Source: a bacterium
Lineage (GTDB): Bacteria; JAMCPX01
Reading direction: 5' to 3'
Length of the DNA stretch: 16,354 nt
NCBI GenBank assembly: GCA_021789095.1
Contig: JAJYJX010000037.1
Coordinates: forward strand, 1-16,354
The notes beneath the pieces were generated by a model that had not been told where the DNA came from, did no database searches, and was given only the letters and a program-made list of their open reading frames with translations. Below are positions 14,919 to 16,354 of the stretch, in pieces. Within the stretch, counting starts at the first letter, position 1, and each line of letters starts with the position of its first letter. The translations under genes and the position numbers were made by a program.

Positions 14919-16193
14919 TTAATACAATTGAGGGGCCTCCTTTTTGATCATCCTGAAATTCAGGAACAATAAGAGCAGCATGCCGTAAAACTGGAGGGAA
15001 TAAAATGTCAATGTATCGATAAAGCCCATGGAATTACCGAGCACATGTCTGTTGGTCATGTAAACCGCCTGTTGAAAGTAAATGGAATAAACATCAATGG
15101 ATATGAGAAATAACGATACCAGAAAGATTATTATTTCAGATCTATTGTTTCTCTTTACAAGCTCTTTTATTAAAATGGCAAATGACAATAAAAGCAGGGT
15201 CAGAGAGTGGTCCCAGCAAAGGGGCGATAAGAGCAAAGACAGGATAATGAACAGGGAAAATCCCAAATCATTGTTGTACTCTTTGATATGCAGTGCCGAA
15301 TACAAAAGAAGCAGTACCACAGCAGCGTAGAAAAGCAGGTCATTAAGAAACGGGCTTACAAAGAGCGTAAAGTAATTACCTATGGTCGGCAGAAACAGCT
15401 TTGAGAAAAAGCCGTTTATGGACAGATTCGCGAGGTTAGCCTGCGAATTTTTTATATCCTGCGGCATTATATTTGAAATGAAATGAAAGAGATCATATCT
15501 TGTTACAATCAGCGCAAGAAGAAGAATAGCCCCCGCTGTTGTAATTGAAACCAGGAACGCCTTCCATCTTTTGTTGATAAGGAAATATACAATCAAAAGT
15601 CCGGGGTAGAATTTCAGCATCGTTGCCAGGGCGATAAATACGCCCGACATTGTTTCATGCCTTTTTTTAGAGAAAAACCATCCTATTGTTACAAACAATG
15701 TCACCAGGACAGATATCTGTCCCCACATAAGGTTTGACTGGAACGGCTGCCATGCAAGTGTAAACAGGGCAATGAAAGGGAAATATATCAATGAAATATC
15801 CTCGGACTTCAGCAATAAAAAGATTGTAAAAAACATGCATGCTATCGTTATCAGAGTATAGATGACCGCCGCATTCTCAAAACTCAGAAACCCCAGAGGG
15901 AACAACAGCATACTGACAAACGGCGGATGGGCATTAACAACAAGGTTAATATCACTTAATCTTGGCGACTCTCGAAAAAGGTCTTTGTAAATCTCCGTGA
16001 AATCGGCTGGATAAACGGATTTGCCCGCAAGGAGCTGTCTCGCACCGATGTAATCCTGCGCAAGATCCGCTGGCGCTGCTAATCCTCTATAAAAAGCGAA
16101 CTCAAATGACTGAACCCTGACAACAAAATATATAAGCAAAACAGCGGCGAGAATAAGATAAATCCCGATCTTTTTCTTTACTATTTTTTCCAT
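14919..16193 (-). CDS. GT87 / DUF2029-family membrane glycosyltransferase
   Basis: The 424-aa protein has about ten to twelve hydrophobic segments and the family's loop motifs: DLAQDYIGARQLLAGKSVYP (43–62) with D43/D47 in the first external loop, HPPFVSMLLFPLGF (89–102), GQISVLVTLF (158–167) and KFYPGLLIVYFL (194–205). The family includes mycobacterial polyprenyl-phosphomannose-dependent mannosyltransferases. The donor and acceptor here cannot be read from sequence. The ribosome-binding region AAAAGGCGG lies just before ATG 16191–16193. The gene follows the FAD-oxidase tail by 56 nt on the same strand and is upstream of the TPR/GT-C gene. Confidence 0.83.
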   Translation of the reverse strand: MEKIVKKKIGIYLILAAVLLIYFVVRVQSFEFAFYRGLAAPADLAQDYIGARQLLAGKSVYPADFTEIYKDLFRESPRLSDINLVVNAHPPFVSMLLFPLGFLSFENAAVIYTLITIACMFFTIFLLLKSEDISLIYFPFIALFTLAWQPFQSNLMWGQISVLVTLFVTIGWFFSKKRHETMSGVFIALATMLKFYPGLLIVYFLINKRWKAFLVSITTAGAILLLALIVTRYDLFHFISNIMPQDIKNSQANLANLSINGFFSKLFLPTIGNYFTLFVSPFLNDLLFYAAVVLLLLYSALHIKEYNNDLGFSLFIILSLLLSPLCWDHSLTLLLLSFAILIKELVKRNNRSEIIIFLVSLFLISIDVYSIYFQQAVYMTNRHVLGNSMGFIDTLTFYSLQFYGMLLLLFLNFRMIKKEAPQLY

Positions 16194-16249
16194 TCCGCCT
16201 TTTATTGTTCACCCTGCAAACTACCCGTTCCTCACTGCTCGCTACTACT

Positions 16250-16354
16250 TTACACCGCCTTGCCCGGGTTCATAATGTTGTTCGGGTCTATAAGCCTTTT
16301 AATTTCTTTCATAAGATTGTGCGATGCCGGGGAGAGTTCTTTTGTGATGTAATC
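16250..16354 (-). CDS. FAD-linked oxidase, C-terminal fragment (GlcD-like)
   Basis: The last 34 codons of a gene entering from the right edge read DYITKELSPASHNLMKEIKR, then LIDPNNIMNPGKAV and TAA. The pattern of a Lys-rich helix followed by LIDPNNIMNPGK is the C-terminal signature of the FAD-linked oxidase C-terminal domain, found in glycolate oxidase subunit GlcD, D-lactate dehydrogenases and related enzymes. The fragment is too short to tell which. The N-terminal FAD-binding domain lies outside the window. Confidence 0.8.
   Translation of the reverse strand, partial: DYITKELSPASHNLMKEIKRLIDPNNIMNPGKAV

Noticed and set aside
16194-16249. Short CTCACTGCTCGCTACTACT-like stretch as a tandem repeat
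   Set aside because: The units are too few and too imperfect to call a repeat, and it is simply the 56-nt gap between two genes on the same strand.

Overview
The window (about 45% G+C by eye) comes from a Gram-negative bacterium. The gene run pgpA–thpR–recA–pilT–alaS, a class-specific PilT ATPase, a lipoprotein phosphoesterase and YfhO/GT87-type membrane enzymes suggest a Desulfobacterota (deltaproteobacteria-like) lineage or a neighbouring candidate phylum. This placement is inferred from gene content and is not certain. Almost every gene lies on the minus strand, so transcription runs from high to low coordinates.

Layout from right to left. At 16354–12891 there is the tail of an FAD-linked oxidase, then two polytopic membrane proteins: a GT87-like glycosyltransferase, and a GT-C-like protein with a C-terminal TPR domain. 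At 12890–11500 there is a small accessory islet. It holds an orphan minimal nucleotidyltransferase (the only plus-strand gene), a Phd/VapC toxin–antitoxin pair with a readable promoter and operator, several short palindromes, and a dispersed CATTCTGA-type repeat. At 11491–9032 there is a YfhO-family membrane protein that may be leaderless. The two long membrane proteins on either side of the islet and the GT87 gene probably all use polyprenyl-linked sugars in envelope glycan or glycoprotein synthesis; this is an inference from family membership.

At 8958–2994 there is a compact housekeeping operon: pgpA (phospholipid synthesis), thpR (2'-5' RNA ligase-like phosphodiesterase), recA, pilT (type IV pilus retraction ATPase) and alaS (alanyl-tRNA synthetase). 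From thpR to alaS the genes overlap or abut by 0–4 bases, so they are probably translationally coupled.

At 2993–2689 there is a 305-base gap without a recognised gene. It contains a 14-bp perfect inverted repeat 160 nt apart, which encloses a small ORF that looks frameshifted and has its ribosome-binding site in one arm. Next to it are a T8 tract and a probable rpmB promoter. Half of this structure recurs between pgpA and thpR. At 2688–1 come rpmB (zinc-type L28), a 38-aa very basic small protein, and a long lipoprotein joining a YVTN/YncE beta-propeller to an alkaline-phosphatase-superfamily phosphoesterase domain, cut by the left edge.

No tRNA, rRNA, CRISPR array or intact transposase was seen. 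The most promising unexplained pieces are the inverted-repeat region at 2747–2934 with its relative at 8422–8455, and the palindrome-rich divergent region at 12359–12545.
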